From Hybos culiciformis (Eukaryota; Arthropoda; Insecta; Diptera; Hybotidae), in the NCBI GenBank assembly GCA_964007475.1, contig OZ023273.1:9207740-9271739 (forward strand): a stretch of DNA of 64,000 nt. The letters run 5' to 3'. How positions within the stretch are numbered: position 1 is the stretch's first letter; each line of letters starts with the position of its first letter. Shown here piece after piece: positions 11,581 to 24,400 of the stretch. The notes under the pieces were generated by a model. It was not told the origin of the DNA. It ran no database searches and saw only the letters and a list, made by a program, of their open reading frames with translations. Made by a program: the position numbers and the translations under genes.

Positions 11581-14500
11581 TGTTGTTATATAAATTGATA
11601 TCTTAATGTTTCTAAAATAATAATTAAAAAAATGTATTAACTTTTTATCTGGTTTTTTTTTTCTACTGCCGGCCGGCGGCAATATTATTTTTATTAATAA
11701 AACACGTTGACGTTGTTTATTGTACAATACATGTCATATACTGCAACTTATAAAAATAAAATGATTATTAAATACAACGTGTGTTATGTCAACTTAAAAG
11801 GAGCTTTTAAGTTTAAAAAAAAGCATATAGTGAAAGCTAAAAATATTTAAAAGTTTTAACCCTTACGAAACTGATTTAAAATATCTTGAATGAAAAATTA
11901 TTGAATTGAAGTACACACTGACTACATAATTAAATATTTAAAATGATGAATGTGCTATTTTTCTTTTAAAAATTAACGTTTATAAAAATATATATATACA
12001 TAAATATAAATATAATATTATTTAGCATGAATTAAAAAAAGCGAATACAATATTTGATTCTTTATTAATGTTCTGTTCTCGTTCTGAGATACAAAATTTC
12101 GGTTTAAATTTTAGTGATCAAATCGTTAAATCACTGAATTTTGTATAAAATTCTTTTAAAAATTAAGCAACTAAAAATTTGTAAAAAGTTTTGTTTTTAT
12201 TTTACCTTTTAGGCATTATAATAACTATTAAGAATGTAAATCTTGTTTATCAAATCTCCGTATGTCTATAATAGGTTTAATTAAAAAAAAAATTTTTAGC
12301 CTTATTTGATTTAAGATTTGAGTTCGGTACGATATTAAAATTATTTTAAACTATGAATTTATTTCTTAGATAGAATCTGCAATATACAACTTTAAAGTAC
12401 ATTGATAAGTGAAATTAAATTAACTATTAATGTCAATATTGATCCTTGCATTTATTATATAAAATAACATACATGTACCTACATTTTATTATTTTATTAT
12501 ATGCTTAAATTAATTAATACCTATTATTGTTTTCAATTTGTGGGTAATTCCATATTCTGAAAAAAGGTACGTATATAATGAACATAACATAGCCATATAC
12601 ATAGGCATTAGGCATATACATATACATATTTTATATATACAATTTATTACATTCATAAATATCTTGTAATTCGTTATATTGTGTATATTAACTCCTGCGT
12701 ATTTTGCAGAGAGGTATATCTTTTACCTAAAGCACCTACATATTTACAATTTACATGCCTTTTGATCATTCATTATTTATTAATCATATTATTATAAATA
12801 TTATTACCCCTTACTTTAAAAAATTAGTGACCTCAACATTATGATAAGAATACTTACTTTTATTTCGTCATATTATTTTTACTTAAGCGTATCAGCTTAA
12901 ATATTGCTTTTGAAATATTTTTCCTTACATATATGATATGACTATAGATTTGGATTGAATGGTAATTATTAAATTAAAAAACAAAATTTCATTATCTTAA
13001 AAATTATATTGTTATTAATTATTTGATGTTGTTATTCATAAATTGTAACTACATATTTAATTATACCGGCTGTGTTTTAGTGAAGGTTGTAATAAATAAT
13101 AAATATGGAAATGATTTTCAAAACTTAATTTTAAGTGTCAATATTTTAAAACTTTATTGTATAATTCTAAGTTTTCATGTAAATAGCTTCTAAATCAGCG
13201 TTGACGTAAATAATATAAATTATATTTTTATATAAAAACACAATTTTATATAAAATATGAAGTTGCGTGTTGCATATTTCAAATTGTACAATATTATGTT
13301 GATCTCTTGTTTAAACTATAAACATATTTGTTATTTAATTATTTTCTACTGATTCGAAAAAAACTTCTCTAATAATTAAAAAAATATTTAGTTAAAAAAT
13401 GTTAAAAAATTTACCATTCACAATAAACTACAAATACCAACTGAAATTCCTCGCTTTCAGTGTATTTTTAAAACATTATTATATTATTTGTTTTGTTGAG
13501 AACGTAGAGAACTTCAGAGGTGCAAGTTAATTATTTCTCATGTACCCATCTGGTACACATAATGAATTTGCGAAAGATAAAAATTTAACATATGAATGAA
13601 ATACATGTTGAAATGCAATCATAGTTTTGAAAAACTTTTTAAATCTTTTTATATTTCTCAAAATATGTCTCAATTACGAATAAAATAATCGTTCATTTTT
13701 TATCCAATAAAACATAAAAAACAGCTCCATACGAATGAAGACATAAATATTTCCAGTGTTTTAATTTTGCTACTTTTTTATAATCTTATGTTTCTCTCAA
13801 CGTCATATCGTCTTATTTAAGTTTTTAAAATGAAACCAAAACGCGAAAGAGAATAAATTTCTTATGAGTATAGGGACAATTACTATGAAAATGGAGCCAA
13901 TGTAATTAATGTTTTTGGGACAAAAAATATTCACTTTTGTCAGTCAATTAGAGGGTTATATTAGTCTGTAATTATACTTAAAAAAATATATACGACAGAT
14001 TGTTCTCTATTTAACATCATAAAAAATCAAATAAAACAAGGTATTTAAATAATTTATAAGTTTGCTTGTTTAGTACTTTCTCACAAAAGTATCTCGCTTT
14101 AATATTCTGACTAACGATCGTCGATAAAGATTTATATTGTTGGAGTTAACAATCAATATTTTTTACCTGTTACAGCGTTCACATTTTGTAAACATCGTTT
14201 TCAAATATGTAAATTATATAATTGTACCGACTAACTATCTTGACATTATTCCGCATATTTAGGCACTTTCTTGTTTACGTGATCTTTAGGAGTTAAGAAA
14301 TTTATTTAAATAATGTTGTTTAAGCAAGTAATCAATTTGTTGAAGAAAGAGGAAAAAATAAGCACGAATATAGGCTTAACTAATTTTGAATATTTTTATT
14401 CTACGTTGCGCACCACTGACGTAATTTGTTGTTTTTTATGATAGCAAAAAACATTTGGTACATAAAATCTGTGCAGTACATAATGTTGAACTCTCAGAAA

Positions 14501-15276
14501 ATTCATGTATGTATTTGTTTTATGGAGAAAAATTATATGAAGTATCCTTGATATTAAATGAAGATATTTTTAATAATCTTTTTGTTCAATATTCTGTGGA
14601 GAGATTTCTCTGTTTTACAAAATGTACATGTAAACATGTAATTTTTAAGAGTAAAAAAGATATTTTTTGATACACTTTTTTCAATGTTACTTCTATTATA
14701 TTCTTCTTTTTGCAAATCTGACATGAACATGGACTTTGATTTAAGGGTAAAAGGTTATTGAGTTGTTTCTATTCTAAAACAAACTTTTTATCTAAAAATG
14801 TTTCAAATTCTTGCTTTTATTCACTATTTCCGTTGTACGTAATTAATTTTATTGAATAATAATATTGGCACGCTTTAGTATGTTATGCTTTTTCAAAATA
14901 TTAAATTAATTATAGATAGTTATGATTTTTCTTTAATTAATAGATAAGTACCTATTAAAAATAAAATAAATAAAAGTAAATTAAATTTATTTGAATCCAT
15001 TTTATTTTGCAGAAAGAAAAATAATTTAACAAACTTCAAAAATGTACATGATTTATTTTAAATAAAATTATAATTTTAATTTTATTTTCAATCTCTATTT
15101 TTTGGGAAATAAAATAATAACTAAATATGCAAATTTCCAGTTATTTCAAAATTAGTTAAAAATTTAAAAGTAGGTACAATTAAATTGTTTAACATTATAA
15201 AAAAAAAAAATTAAAATTAATTTGTACAAATTATTATTATTATTAAAATTAAAATAAATTTGATATAAATTAATTT
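11581..15276. other. Intergenic region between guanine deaminase and the homeobox gene
   Basis: This stretch carries the guanine deaminase promoter at its left end and the homeobox gene's 3' end at its right. A G+C-rich near-palindrome (core GCCGGCCGGC at 11669-11678) lies about 90 bases upstream of the guanine deaminase ATG. AATAAA on the minus strand at 15057-15052 could be the homeobox gene's poly(A) signal. A 71-codon frame at 14455-14670 on the plus strand has no recognisable motif or splice context and was not called. Confidence 0.55.
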
Positions 15277-17717
15277 TTATAATTCATCTGGTGAGCTCTC
15301 GTTACTATTTAGCAACAGTTTATCTTCCTTATACACTTTGGTGGTTAATTTAAATGTCTTCAATTTTGTTTCACAATCAATATTCTTTGGCATTAAATTA
15401 ATATCTTCTAATAACTTTGATGATGATTTTTGTTTATCCTTTTCTAAATTATGTAATTTAATTTTAGCTGTAAGTTTTTCTGTTATACTCGTATTCAATT
15501 CTGATGATATGGTTTGAAGTTTTTTTGGAGGTGACGATGTTTGATCTGCATTAATTTGTGTTATATCTTTTGATAGTCTTTTCAAGGCTGACTTAGTTTT
15601 TGTTGTTGATGATTTTAATTTAGATTCTAAAGTATTGTTGCAACTTTGAGATTTATGTTCAGCTACATCAGAATTTGAAATATTATCTTGTTTTTTCCAT
15701 TTTGTTCTGCGATTTTGAAACCAAATTTTTATCTAATAAAGAAAGAAAAAAAAGAATAAAGAATATATAGAAAAAAAAAATGTAAATCCATTTGCATTAT
15801 AAAAACCATCTGAGCACACGATTTAAGAATATAAACTCACTTGTGTTTCAGTAACATTCAGCAATTTAGCCATTTCTGTCCTTTCGCTGGAGCTTAAGTA
15901 TTTTTTAACTTCAAATTGTTTTTCTAATTCGAAAATTTGTCTTCCAGTAAAAGTTGTTCTAGCTTTTTTCTTTCTACGAGCATCTAGAGAGCTTGAATCA
16001 GATTCGTCTTCCGTTTCGATATGTTTTGACTTTGTTGAATTCAAGGATTCACATGTTGTATCAATTTTTGGGCTTTTCTTGTGGTTCACTTTCCCCCACT
16101 CTAAAGAAAATAGAAAAAAATTCCCACTTGAGAAAAATCTAATTGTTTTAATGTTTTAGTTCTTATTGAAATTTGAAGCAATATTTTTCTAATAAGTCGA
16201 ATATAATTCTCATTGTCATCTAAAATCATTTAAAAGCCTACATGTACGAAAAGTAAATATGTACATTCATAAAGCTCTATAAATAGGTACATATATTATT
16301 CTTGGAGAATTCATAGAATTTTCGGAAAATATTTATATAGATATAATAAAATATTACACTGTAACATTTACGAACCAATCAATATCGGTTTCTTTATTAA
16401 AGATATCAAAATTCAAAATTTTATCAAAAAAAAATCTATCAAAAATTAATATGCTTAATTTTCCTATCAAAAATTATATTCTAAAATTACAATAATTACT
16501 TTTAAAAAAAAGTGTGAACCGATAAAAAAAATAATGGATGAATATAAATGTTTTTGTGAATAAAATATAATTTTAAAATTACCTCCTGCTTTATTTAATT
16601 TCTGTTTAAAATCTAAATCAGTGCAAATATCTTTTTTAACGACACTTAAATTTAATGGTTGATCTGATCCATAAATATTTTCATCTTCACTCGTTTCACT
16701 TGTTGAGAATATATTTTTTGAATTGAATTCTTCTTTTACTATGCTGTTAAAACTATTAATTGTACCATGTCTAATTTGATTTATTTTTAAATTATTTGAT
16801 TTTATCTGCTGCTGGTGATCATTATTTAAGATATTTTCATTTTCATTCAATTCAGTCTTATTTTTATTACAATTTAAATTGATATCTTTATTGTGAAAAC
16901 CTAAAATATCTGAAATTAAATGTGGTGTTGGCTTTTTGGGTGGTTTTGCATAAATATGTGAATGCCAAGTTGTTAATTGCTGTGTCAAAGGTTCAATATC
17001 TGCATTATTATTATTTTTTGATGATATTTTTTGTTCATCCATATGTTGTTTTTCTTGAATTTTATTAATGGGAATAAATTTTTTTATCAACACTTTATTT
17101 ATTATACCATCCAGACTGTCTGATAAATGATGATGTGGTTCAGATATGGTTCTCATTATATTTTTATTATTAGTATTATTTTGTTGTTGTGTTAATGTTA
17201 GTGGGGGTGCTGTATTTGGCCGACGATGACAATTAAGTAAAATTTTTGAATTTTTTTCTTGTTCACTATTATTGTTGATTGAATTTAATTCAATATTTTG
17301 CTCAATTTTTTTTTTATTATTTTTGATTTCTTGTAATTGAGCAAAATTATCGTTTATTGTCGACAAATGACTATTAGCAGCAATTTCTCCGCCTATCGAT
17401 GATTGACAATTAATATTATTGCGATGATTTAGCATATTAATACTGGCAAAGTTATTTTGAATATCTTTTTCTTGACTAGAATTTATCGTATCGTTATTAT
17501 TAATGCTATTGACATTTTTAACTAAAGCGGAACTATTCATTGGAACTGTTAACGGATTTTGATAAACATATGAACTAACCATGGCTATTGGTGAAATATT
17601 TCTAGTTTTATGTAAAATTTCGTTAATGCAATGCTTTTCGTCTCGATGTGTTAAATAAAAATTATCTCTTGTAATTTCATTGACATACGAATTCCTTTCA
17701 TTCAATGATTCGGACAT
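15277..17717 (-). CDS. NK7.1: NK-class homeodomain transcription factor, NK7.1-like
   Basis: Three coding exons (17717-16583, 16100-15841, 15732-15277) give 616 residues. The homeodomain (about 422-481) contains [18 protein letters not shown] and the helix-3 signature [14 protein letters not shown], with Gln50, Asn51 and Thr54. The intron falls exactly between homeodomain residues 44 and 45, the conserved site in many NK-like genes. Upstream are an eh1-like Groucho-binding motif, HLISDIL (266-272), and PLNLSVV (354-360), a CtBP-type PxDLS-like motif; both suggest a nuclear repressor. The N-terminal half is rich in Asn and Gln. Residue 45 is Ile where Val is the usual NK residue. Identification as NK7.1 is from memory of the family; Nkx6, slouch, C15 and ladybird fit less well. 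A splice acceptor at 17733-17732 precedes the coding exon, so a further 5' exon exists and the protein could start earlier. Confidence 0.82.
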
Positions 17718-17724
17718 TATCCAT
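17698..17724 (-). promoter_or_regulatory. Upstream ORF overlapping the homeobox start codon
   Basis: In the exon that begins at 17731, the first ATG met is out of frame (17724-17722). It opens an eight-codon frame ending at TGA 17700-17698, overlapping the start of the main frame at 17717. Such overlapping short frames often lower translation of the main protein. Whether it matters depends on the true 5' exon, which is not identified here. Confidence 0.5.
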
Positions 17725-18070
17725 ACAGATCCTGCAAAAATTAACAAATTAAAATAAAGAATTCTAAATTTAAATTGTATAATAAAATTTAAATTTTCTT
17801 AATTCAAATCAATTTTTTTTTTTTATATTTTTTAAGTGTTCAATTCAAAAGTTAAAATTTGATTAAATAATAACTTGAAAAAAAAAAAATATTGTTTTAA
17901 TTTAATATCAAGTAATTAATTTTCACAAGGAAGCTAAGATGAAAAATTATAAACTAAAGGAAATCTTCGATTTATAATTTACAAAATGTACAGTGTTATT
18001 ATTTTGAACAAAAGAGTTGTAATTGAAAAATATTTAAAGTATTTCTTTTTATCTGTTAGAGACCCTTATA

Positions 18071-18483
18071 CCTTGTTCGCATTATAATTTGAATTCCACT
18101 TATATTCCGGAAAACAAATTGCCGTTCGCATTACAAAATTTGATGAGAACTGGAATTTGATGGTGTGTAAAAAAAAATTGAGAAAGAGAAAAAGTTTTTG
18201 TTGTTGAAAATTTTGACTTTTTATCTCGCTTGTTATCAATTTTATTTTGTTTTTTTTTCATTTTGACTCGAATTTGACAAAAAAATTGTTGCCAACTATA
18301 ACAAAATTTCAAAAAATGAGTGAAAATAACTAGAAATGTAGAATTCTAACCCTGACAAACTAGAATATGAAAGTGGAATATACATATTCCGGAATATTTT
18401 TTTATATGAAAAATCCAGTTCATATTCCTGAAATATTCCGGATAACAGCATATTCCACTAATATTCTCCTAATGCGAACACCA
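18071..18483. mobile_element. MITE-like inverted-repeat element, divergent copy
   Basis: The left end reads CCTTGTTCGCATTA and the right end is its complement with small changes (TAATGCGAACACCA). TA stands at both borders. The interior has TTCCGGA motifs and a TTGACAAAAAAATTGTTGCC-type core resembling the two elements at 20436-20825 and 21046-21437, so it is an older or different member of the same family. No transposase frame is present. It sits a few hundred bases upstream of the first homeobox coding exon. Confidence 0.65.
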
Positions 18484-20435
18484 TATTAGAACTTATAGAA
18501 TCTTTATCAACTTTGAAATGTCATCTCAAATTTTGGAATAATGTAATAATTAAATCACTTTTTAAGCTAATTGCAACCATAAAGAGATGAAATTTCGTTT
18601 ATGATTAAGTGTATAATTTTAGTTTATTTAATGAATAATAAATAAACCGCTTAATTAAGGAATAATAAATAATAACTGAAAAGATTTCAATTTCAATATT
18701 TATATAACATTTCCTAAAAACATACAATATGAAAAAAACACAAGTCATAATCAAGAGAAAAAGATTCTCTTGAACGGAATAGAATCAGCCTGCATATTTC
18801 TCAACTATTCAAATGGCCATTATAAAGCTTACATTCTACGTTAAAAGAGAAGTTATATAAGTAGTTGGTTCGACAAATTAGTATAAACGAAGATAGGACG
18901 ACAATTTTTCAGGTTATGAACATTTTGGAGTCTATAATCAGTAATATGATTCGTCAAGTGGTACCAGTTTTATTGTGTTCTGATTTGGAAAAGAACACTA
19001 TCTAAAATTAGAACAAAATTTTCATATATTTTTTACTAACATTTTTGAACGAAAAAGCCTCATGGAAAAGTCTATTGTAGTATCATGCATAGAAAGCATA
19101 TGCCCTGAATGTGAAAGAGTGTGGTTTTTAGCCCCATTGGTGAATTGGTTCAAGCTTTCAATTTTAAATTATAAATGGAATTCAATGTTAGAAATTAACA
19201 TCTTCTATACGAGGGTTATAATTATTAAATTTAGTATTTTTAAGGATGGTGACAAATTTAAGTTGTCATTCCGAGAAAACCCCATCATAATGCAATGCTT
19301 TTTAAAAGCTACATTGAACTTCTTGTAAACGAAACAAATCTAATTTTTTTGCAACAATCCCTTTGTGTCTCCTAATGTAATGTTCCTTTTTTCTTGTAAT
19401 GCTTGAAAGTTTTGATTCAAAATGTTTATAAACATTTTATCTAAAATACAAAAATTATTGCAGTTTTTTTAACTGTAAAAATTAAACTGAGAGATATTTT
19501 GCAAACATATATTATATTGTATATACATTGTAAAAAATTTCTTATATTAATTTATTTGTATTAAATTTATGTATATATGAACTGAACATACATGTGCATG
19601 TGTTGTATGAATGAAGTATCTGATAAAGTTCTTATGTTGTTGTTCTCTATGTAATATTAAAATATTCCAAAAACCAAATCCAAAGAATATTCTGTACTAA
19701 TTGAGTATCTAATAAATAAATTATACTTAAATAACAAAAAAAAAATGTGTACATTTGATTTGAAATATTATGTTGTTTTCTCTTGATGCATAAATTATTG
19801 TTATTGAATAACTTTAATTTTTATAATTGTTTTATTATGTAATAAAAAATACTTTCTTTTTAATTATTTATTTATGTATAATATTTTCTTGAAATTTTCT
19901 ACTCAATTATGCAATTCAATGATGTGTATTTTATTCCCTAGAAATTTAAAACTTTAAACACTCATTTTGATAACGAAGTAAAAACAAATTTACAAGTTTT
20001 GGTAGTAAAATATTAAAAAAACAAATAACAAAATTATTCATATTATGTACAGTTAGCGCTTGACAAATTCTTTCTGACAGCATCACTGAGCTCTAACGGA
20101 GGCATGTAAATAGTATAGCTTGAAAAAAAGCTTAAACGAGTTCCCCTTAACTGTTACTACATATTTATCAGCTATCTAAATATAACATCTCTGTTAAATA
20201 AAAAATATGATAAATATTTTATATTTAATGAATTAACTTCAATAATTTAAATTTTTCCCGAGAGACTAATAGATTAATAGGTATATACATTAGAATCGTC
20301 AAATACCTTTTTAGATATATGAATTTTCTTTAAGATACATGTAACGTATTGTAGACTGCACTGAATAAAATTATTGAATTATTTAGAAATAAAATTTTTA
20401 AATTTGAAATTCAAAATATAAAAAAATATATTATA

Positions 20436-20825
20436 CCTTGTTCGCACTTCAATATTTTTCCGGATATTACGATTTTTCTGGAAACTTTGTGGATATTATC
20501 ATACAAAAACTTTTTCCGGATATTTTAATTTCCAGTTCTTTTTTCCACTTAGATAGTTCCTTTTAGCTACTTTTTGCTAGTTTTGGTACGGTTGGCACCG
20601 TTTATTTTGTGTCAAAATGTCAAAAAAATGAAAACCAACAAAAAAAGTGAAATTTAATTTTAAAATTTTAAATTTTTTTTATAGTAACAGAAAGTTGTTT
20701 GCTTTTTTTATTTATGTTTTCTCTAGAATTGTCAAATTTTTTCCACTTCTCAAGTGCGAACGGTAGTTTCAGAAAGTGGAAATTTCCACTTATTTATCCG
20801 GATAAATGTTGAAGTGCGAACAAGG
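20436..20825 (+). mobile_element. MITE-like element, copy 1
   Basis: About 390 bp, bounded by CCTTGTTCGCACTTCAA on the left and its exact complement on the right, with TA at both borders. The subterminal regions carry repeated TTCCGGAT motifs. There is no protein-coding capacity, so it would need a transposase supplied elsewhere. The TA borders would fit a Tc1/mariner-type element, but TA could instead be part of the terminal repeat. It is nearly identical to the reverse complement of 21046-21437. Confidence 0.8.
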
Positions 20826-21045
20826 TATAACTCTTATAAAATACCTCTTTAAATCCAAACCTTTTTCTTGAATTTAAATGAATTTTTTTGAATAAAAAAT
20901 GTCTCGTTAGTCGTGAACTTTTTTCAAATTTTGTTTTTAAAAAGCCCAAATCTGCCCAAAAATAGAAAAAGAGAGCCGGCCAGAATTTTTATTTTCATTT
21001 TATTAGAATTGAAAGGAAATATTTTTGTAAATTTTGTAACTTATA

Positions 21046-21437
21046 CCTTGTTCGCACTTCAACATTTATCCGGATAAATAAGTGGAAATTTCCACTTTCT
21101 GAAACTACCGTTCGCACTTGAGAAGTGGAAAAAATTTGACAATTCTAGAGAAAAACATAAATAAAAAAAGCAAACAACTTTCTGTCACTATAAAAAAAAT
21201 TTAAAATTTTAAAATCAAATTTCACTTTTTTTTGTTGGTTTTCATTTTTTTGACATTTTGACACAAAATAAACTGTGCCAACCGTACCAAAACTAGCAAA
21301 AAGTAGCTAAAAGGAACTAGCTAAGTGGAAAAAAGAACCGGAAATTAAAATATCCGGAAAAAGTTTTTGTATGATAATATCCACAAAGTTTCCAGAAAAA
21401 TCGTAATATCCGGAAAAATATTGAAGTGCGAACAAGG
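21046..21437 (-). mobile_element. MITE-like element, copy 2, inverted
   Basis: The same terminal repeats (CCTTGTTCGCACTTCAA and complement) and TA borders as copy 1, but the whole body is in the opposite orientation. The two copies are about 220 bp apart and differ at only a few positions, so a transcript or single strand crossing both could fold into a hairpin with arms of roughly 390 bp. No coding frame is present. Confidence 0.8.
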
Positions 21438-21439
21438 TA

Positions 21440-21492
21440 TTAGGCACGTTTTACAGACCTGTAAATTTTCTAACTTAGGCACGTTTTACAGA
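21440..21492 (+). repeat. Short direct repeat next to MITE copy 2
   Basis: TTAGGCACGTTTTACAGA occurs at 21440-21457 and again at 21475-21492, 35 bases apart. It starts directly at the edge of the inverted MITE copy 2. It may be a small tandem duplication inside the older repeat that flanks that element. Confidence 0.7.
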
Positions 21493-24400
21493 TGAAGGGA
21501 TTTTTGTGCCTTGTATATTTTTACTTTTTTATAGATTTTTTTTTCGTTAACGAAACATTTTTCAAATGTCTGAAACCATAAAAAAATTACAACTTATGTT
21601 CACCACTCTTAAAATTTTCCCTTTCGTCGAAAGTCTAAATGTTGTAAATTTCAGTCTAGTGGCCTGTTAATATTTCAGTTCGACAGATTACAAAGATTCG
21701 CATCAGCGATAAACGATATTTAAATTAAATTGAAGAATTCAATATGCTGTTTATATTACAATATTTATTATTCTTAATTTCGTATTATACAAATTTACCT
21801 ATACGTTCTATACTGATGTTTTTTCCTTTCTTTTTTTTTTATAAGAACAGTAAATAAAATATACTTATATGATGGAAAAAAATAATAATAATATCTTCGA
21901 TAATAATTCAACAATATAAATATTAAAGCTTAACCACTTTAATGCTTTTTACTATGAACATCATCTCAAATTAAAATGTAAAAAAAAAAATGATGTATAT
22001 TTGTATACGTACATAATTCTTCCATATTAACTAAACAGACATACCCCCAATTATATTTATTTTATATTGATGTGCACATCAATATAAATGTACATTGTAC
22101 ATATATTAATGTTCTTTGAAAACATATATATGTACTTACATCTAAAAATGAACGTGCATACATATATTTAATAATAATGAAATATATAATTATGTATGTA
22201 CAATTGTACACAGAATTTGTATTTATAAAAACGTCTATCTATATCAATTATGCTAAACGGATATAAAGACAACATTGGTATTGAAAGCAAGGGTGGTTGA
22301 AAATAGAAATAAACTGACAACTTATGTAATGGGTCCTTAATCATTTATTAAACATTAATTAGGTTGCACTATACAAAAAAAAATTACTTTAAAATGAAAA
22401 TATAATATAATAATTGCATTTTATTGTCAATTTCATACAATAATTGAATTACTTAAATAAAAAAATAACAAAGTTTTTGATTTTAGCATAAACTAAAAAA
22501 TGTAGTCAAGAATTTTTTCACAATTTGTGCTTAAATTAATTTTTTTTTTAAATAGGGTTTCAATTAAATTCAGCCGTTTTTGATAATAAAGATGGAAGAA
22601 TTAATTCATTCTATGCTTCAACAAATTTATATTCAAAGCATCTAACTATAATTTCATATAATTGAATATTCGAAGTGCTACTTAAATAGGAAAGTGAGTA
22701 AAATCAATTTAATTTATTCCACATCTTGTCAGATAAGATAATTTCCAATTTCTAATGATATTAATTTATTGAGGTAACCAAGGATTCAGTTTAGTGAAAT
22801 TCTCCAGTGAAAGACTCTCACTTAAGTAAACTATATATTCAACATTCACAATCACAAGTAATGAAAGTGAATAAAAAATTTTAAAATTATGTCCATTAAG
22901 GTATTTTATTTTAAACCACTCTAGAGGAAAAGGGAAAAGTATTTTTTTGTATTATGGAAGTATGATTTATATATGAAATCATGATTTTATTACATTTATA
23001 AGGATGTAACATTGTATGAAAAGTTAAGGTATGAGGTAAATATTTCATCCGAAAAGCTTACATTTGAACTTTTGTAATATTTCTTATATGAGACAATCAG
23101 CGATTATTGTTTTATTTTCTCAAATTTTGACTGGAAATTCTAGAATATTTTAATGTTATATAATATTCCTTTTTTTATATTATGTATATTATTCTTGGAA
23201 ATAAGGATAAGTAACAATTATATCGATCTGTTTATTGATGGTACTAGTAATCGAATTTTAGAGAACTAAGAATAGAAAGAAAAGTAAAGTGTATTCGATC
23301 ATAACTAAAAACAAACATTAATAGAAGTGTATTAAAATTAATTTTTAACAAAAATTACTTCAAAATAAATTAGTACAAGTTAAGAACTTATGCATTTTAT
23401 TTACATATTATATGTATATGTTTTATTAAATTTAAAGAGGGATTTATTTACAACAAATATATCGTTACTATTAAATTAATATATATGCAATATAAAGATA
23501 TAATAAAAAAAAAAAAAAATTATAAATAAAAATGAAGAGTAAAAATATTTTATTATTGATGGAACTTTGATAGCTTTCGTAATATAAATTTATGTATAGG
23601 TAGATTGGAAAATTTACGAAAAAATATTTTAAATTTTATCAATATGTTAATATGAGCGGAATTGATACAATGTTATGTTATACATATGTTCAGTATTAAA
23701 AAATAAATTTTGTTTATAAATTATGGGTTATTTGATTAATACACATTATAATAATTCATAATAATTTATTAAATTAGTTTTGAATTATTATAAATGTTTT
23801 TCCTCAGACCATAATAAAATAATTAAATTAGTAAAATAATATTTTTAATAGGGTAATATTTCATTTCATGCATTTTTGTTGTTTTCGATCATAAAATATA
23901 TATATTCTTATAATTTTCCTTAAGGTTTGTTTTTTTTTTTTTTCAAATCACATCCACAAAGCGACATTGTGTGTTAAGGCTAGTGGTAAGCTACGGCAAA
24001 ATAATTAATGCGAAAATATTTTCATTTTTTATATTGTTTAGGCCTGGGCTATAAGATAGAACCCGACAGCCATAATATTTATGCATATAGTAAAAATTAT
24101 GTTTTATTAAAAAAAAAAGTAATTCTAAATAAGAAATTATCAATTAATTAGTTTCAATTATTCAGATAGGTACATTATAATATATTGATATTTGAGTTAT
24201 TGCTAGATTTTGAGGGTAAATTTTTTTTGGTTGGACGGTTCTTTCTTTGCCATTTCCTTTATTTATTTATTTTTTAATATTTGAATGTTTTGAGAAATAT
24301 ATTTTTTTTTCATATTCTGCAGTATGTTTGTTTAGCTGATTCTGACAGAAAGAAATATTCTGTATAGGTAAGTTGGTTCGCATAATTATATACAAAAAAT

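Larger units (their letters stand above)
20965..21690 (-). mobile_element. Older repeat interrupted by MITE copy 2
   Basis: The right end (about 21590-21690) contains GTCTAGTGGCCTGTTAAT and a TTTCGTCG block that are the reverse complement of the repeat starting at 40528. The left part (20970-21035, GAGCCGGCCAGAATTTTTA) resembles the reverse complement of the other end of that repeat near 40795-40815. The simplest reading is one older element on the minus strand into which the 21046-21437 element inserted. The boundaries are approximate. Confidence 0.45.

Noticed and set aside
11581..11727. N-terminal extension of guanine deaminase
   Set aside because: The frame is open upstream but begins only at a TTG, with no ATG; the family's N-terminus fits the ATG at 11580.
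14455..14670. 71-codon frame between guanine deaminase and the homeobox gene
   Set aside because: Several Cys residues but no known finger or domain spacing, and no flanking exons.
19062..19328. 88-codon open frame on the plus strand
   Set aside because: No domain motif, no splice partner and average composition for the region; most likely chance.
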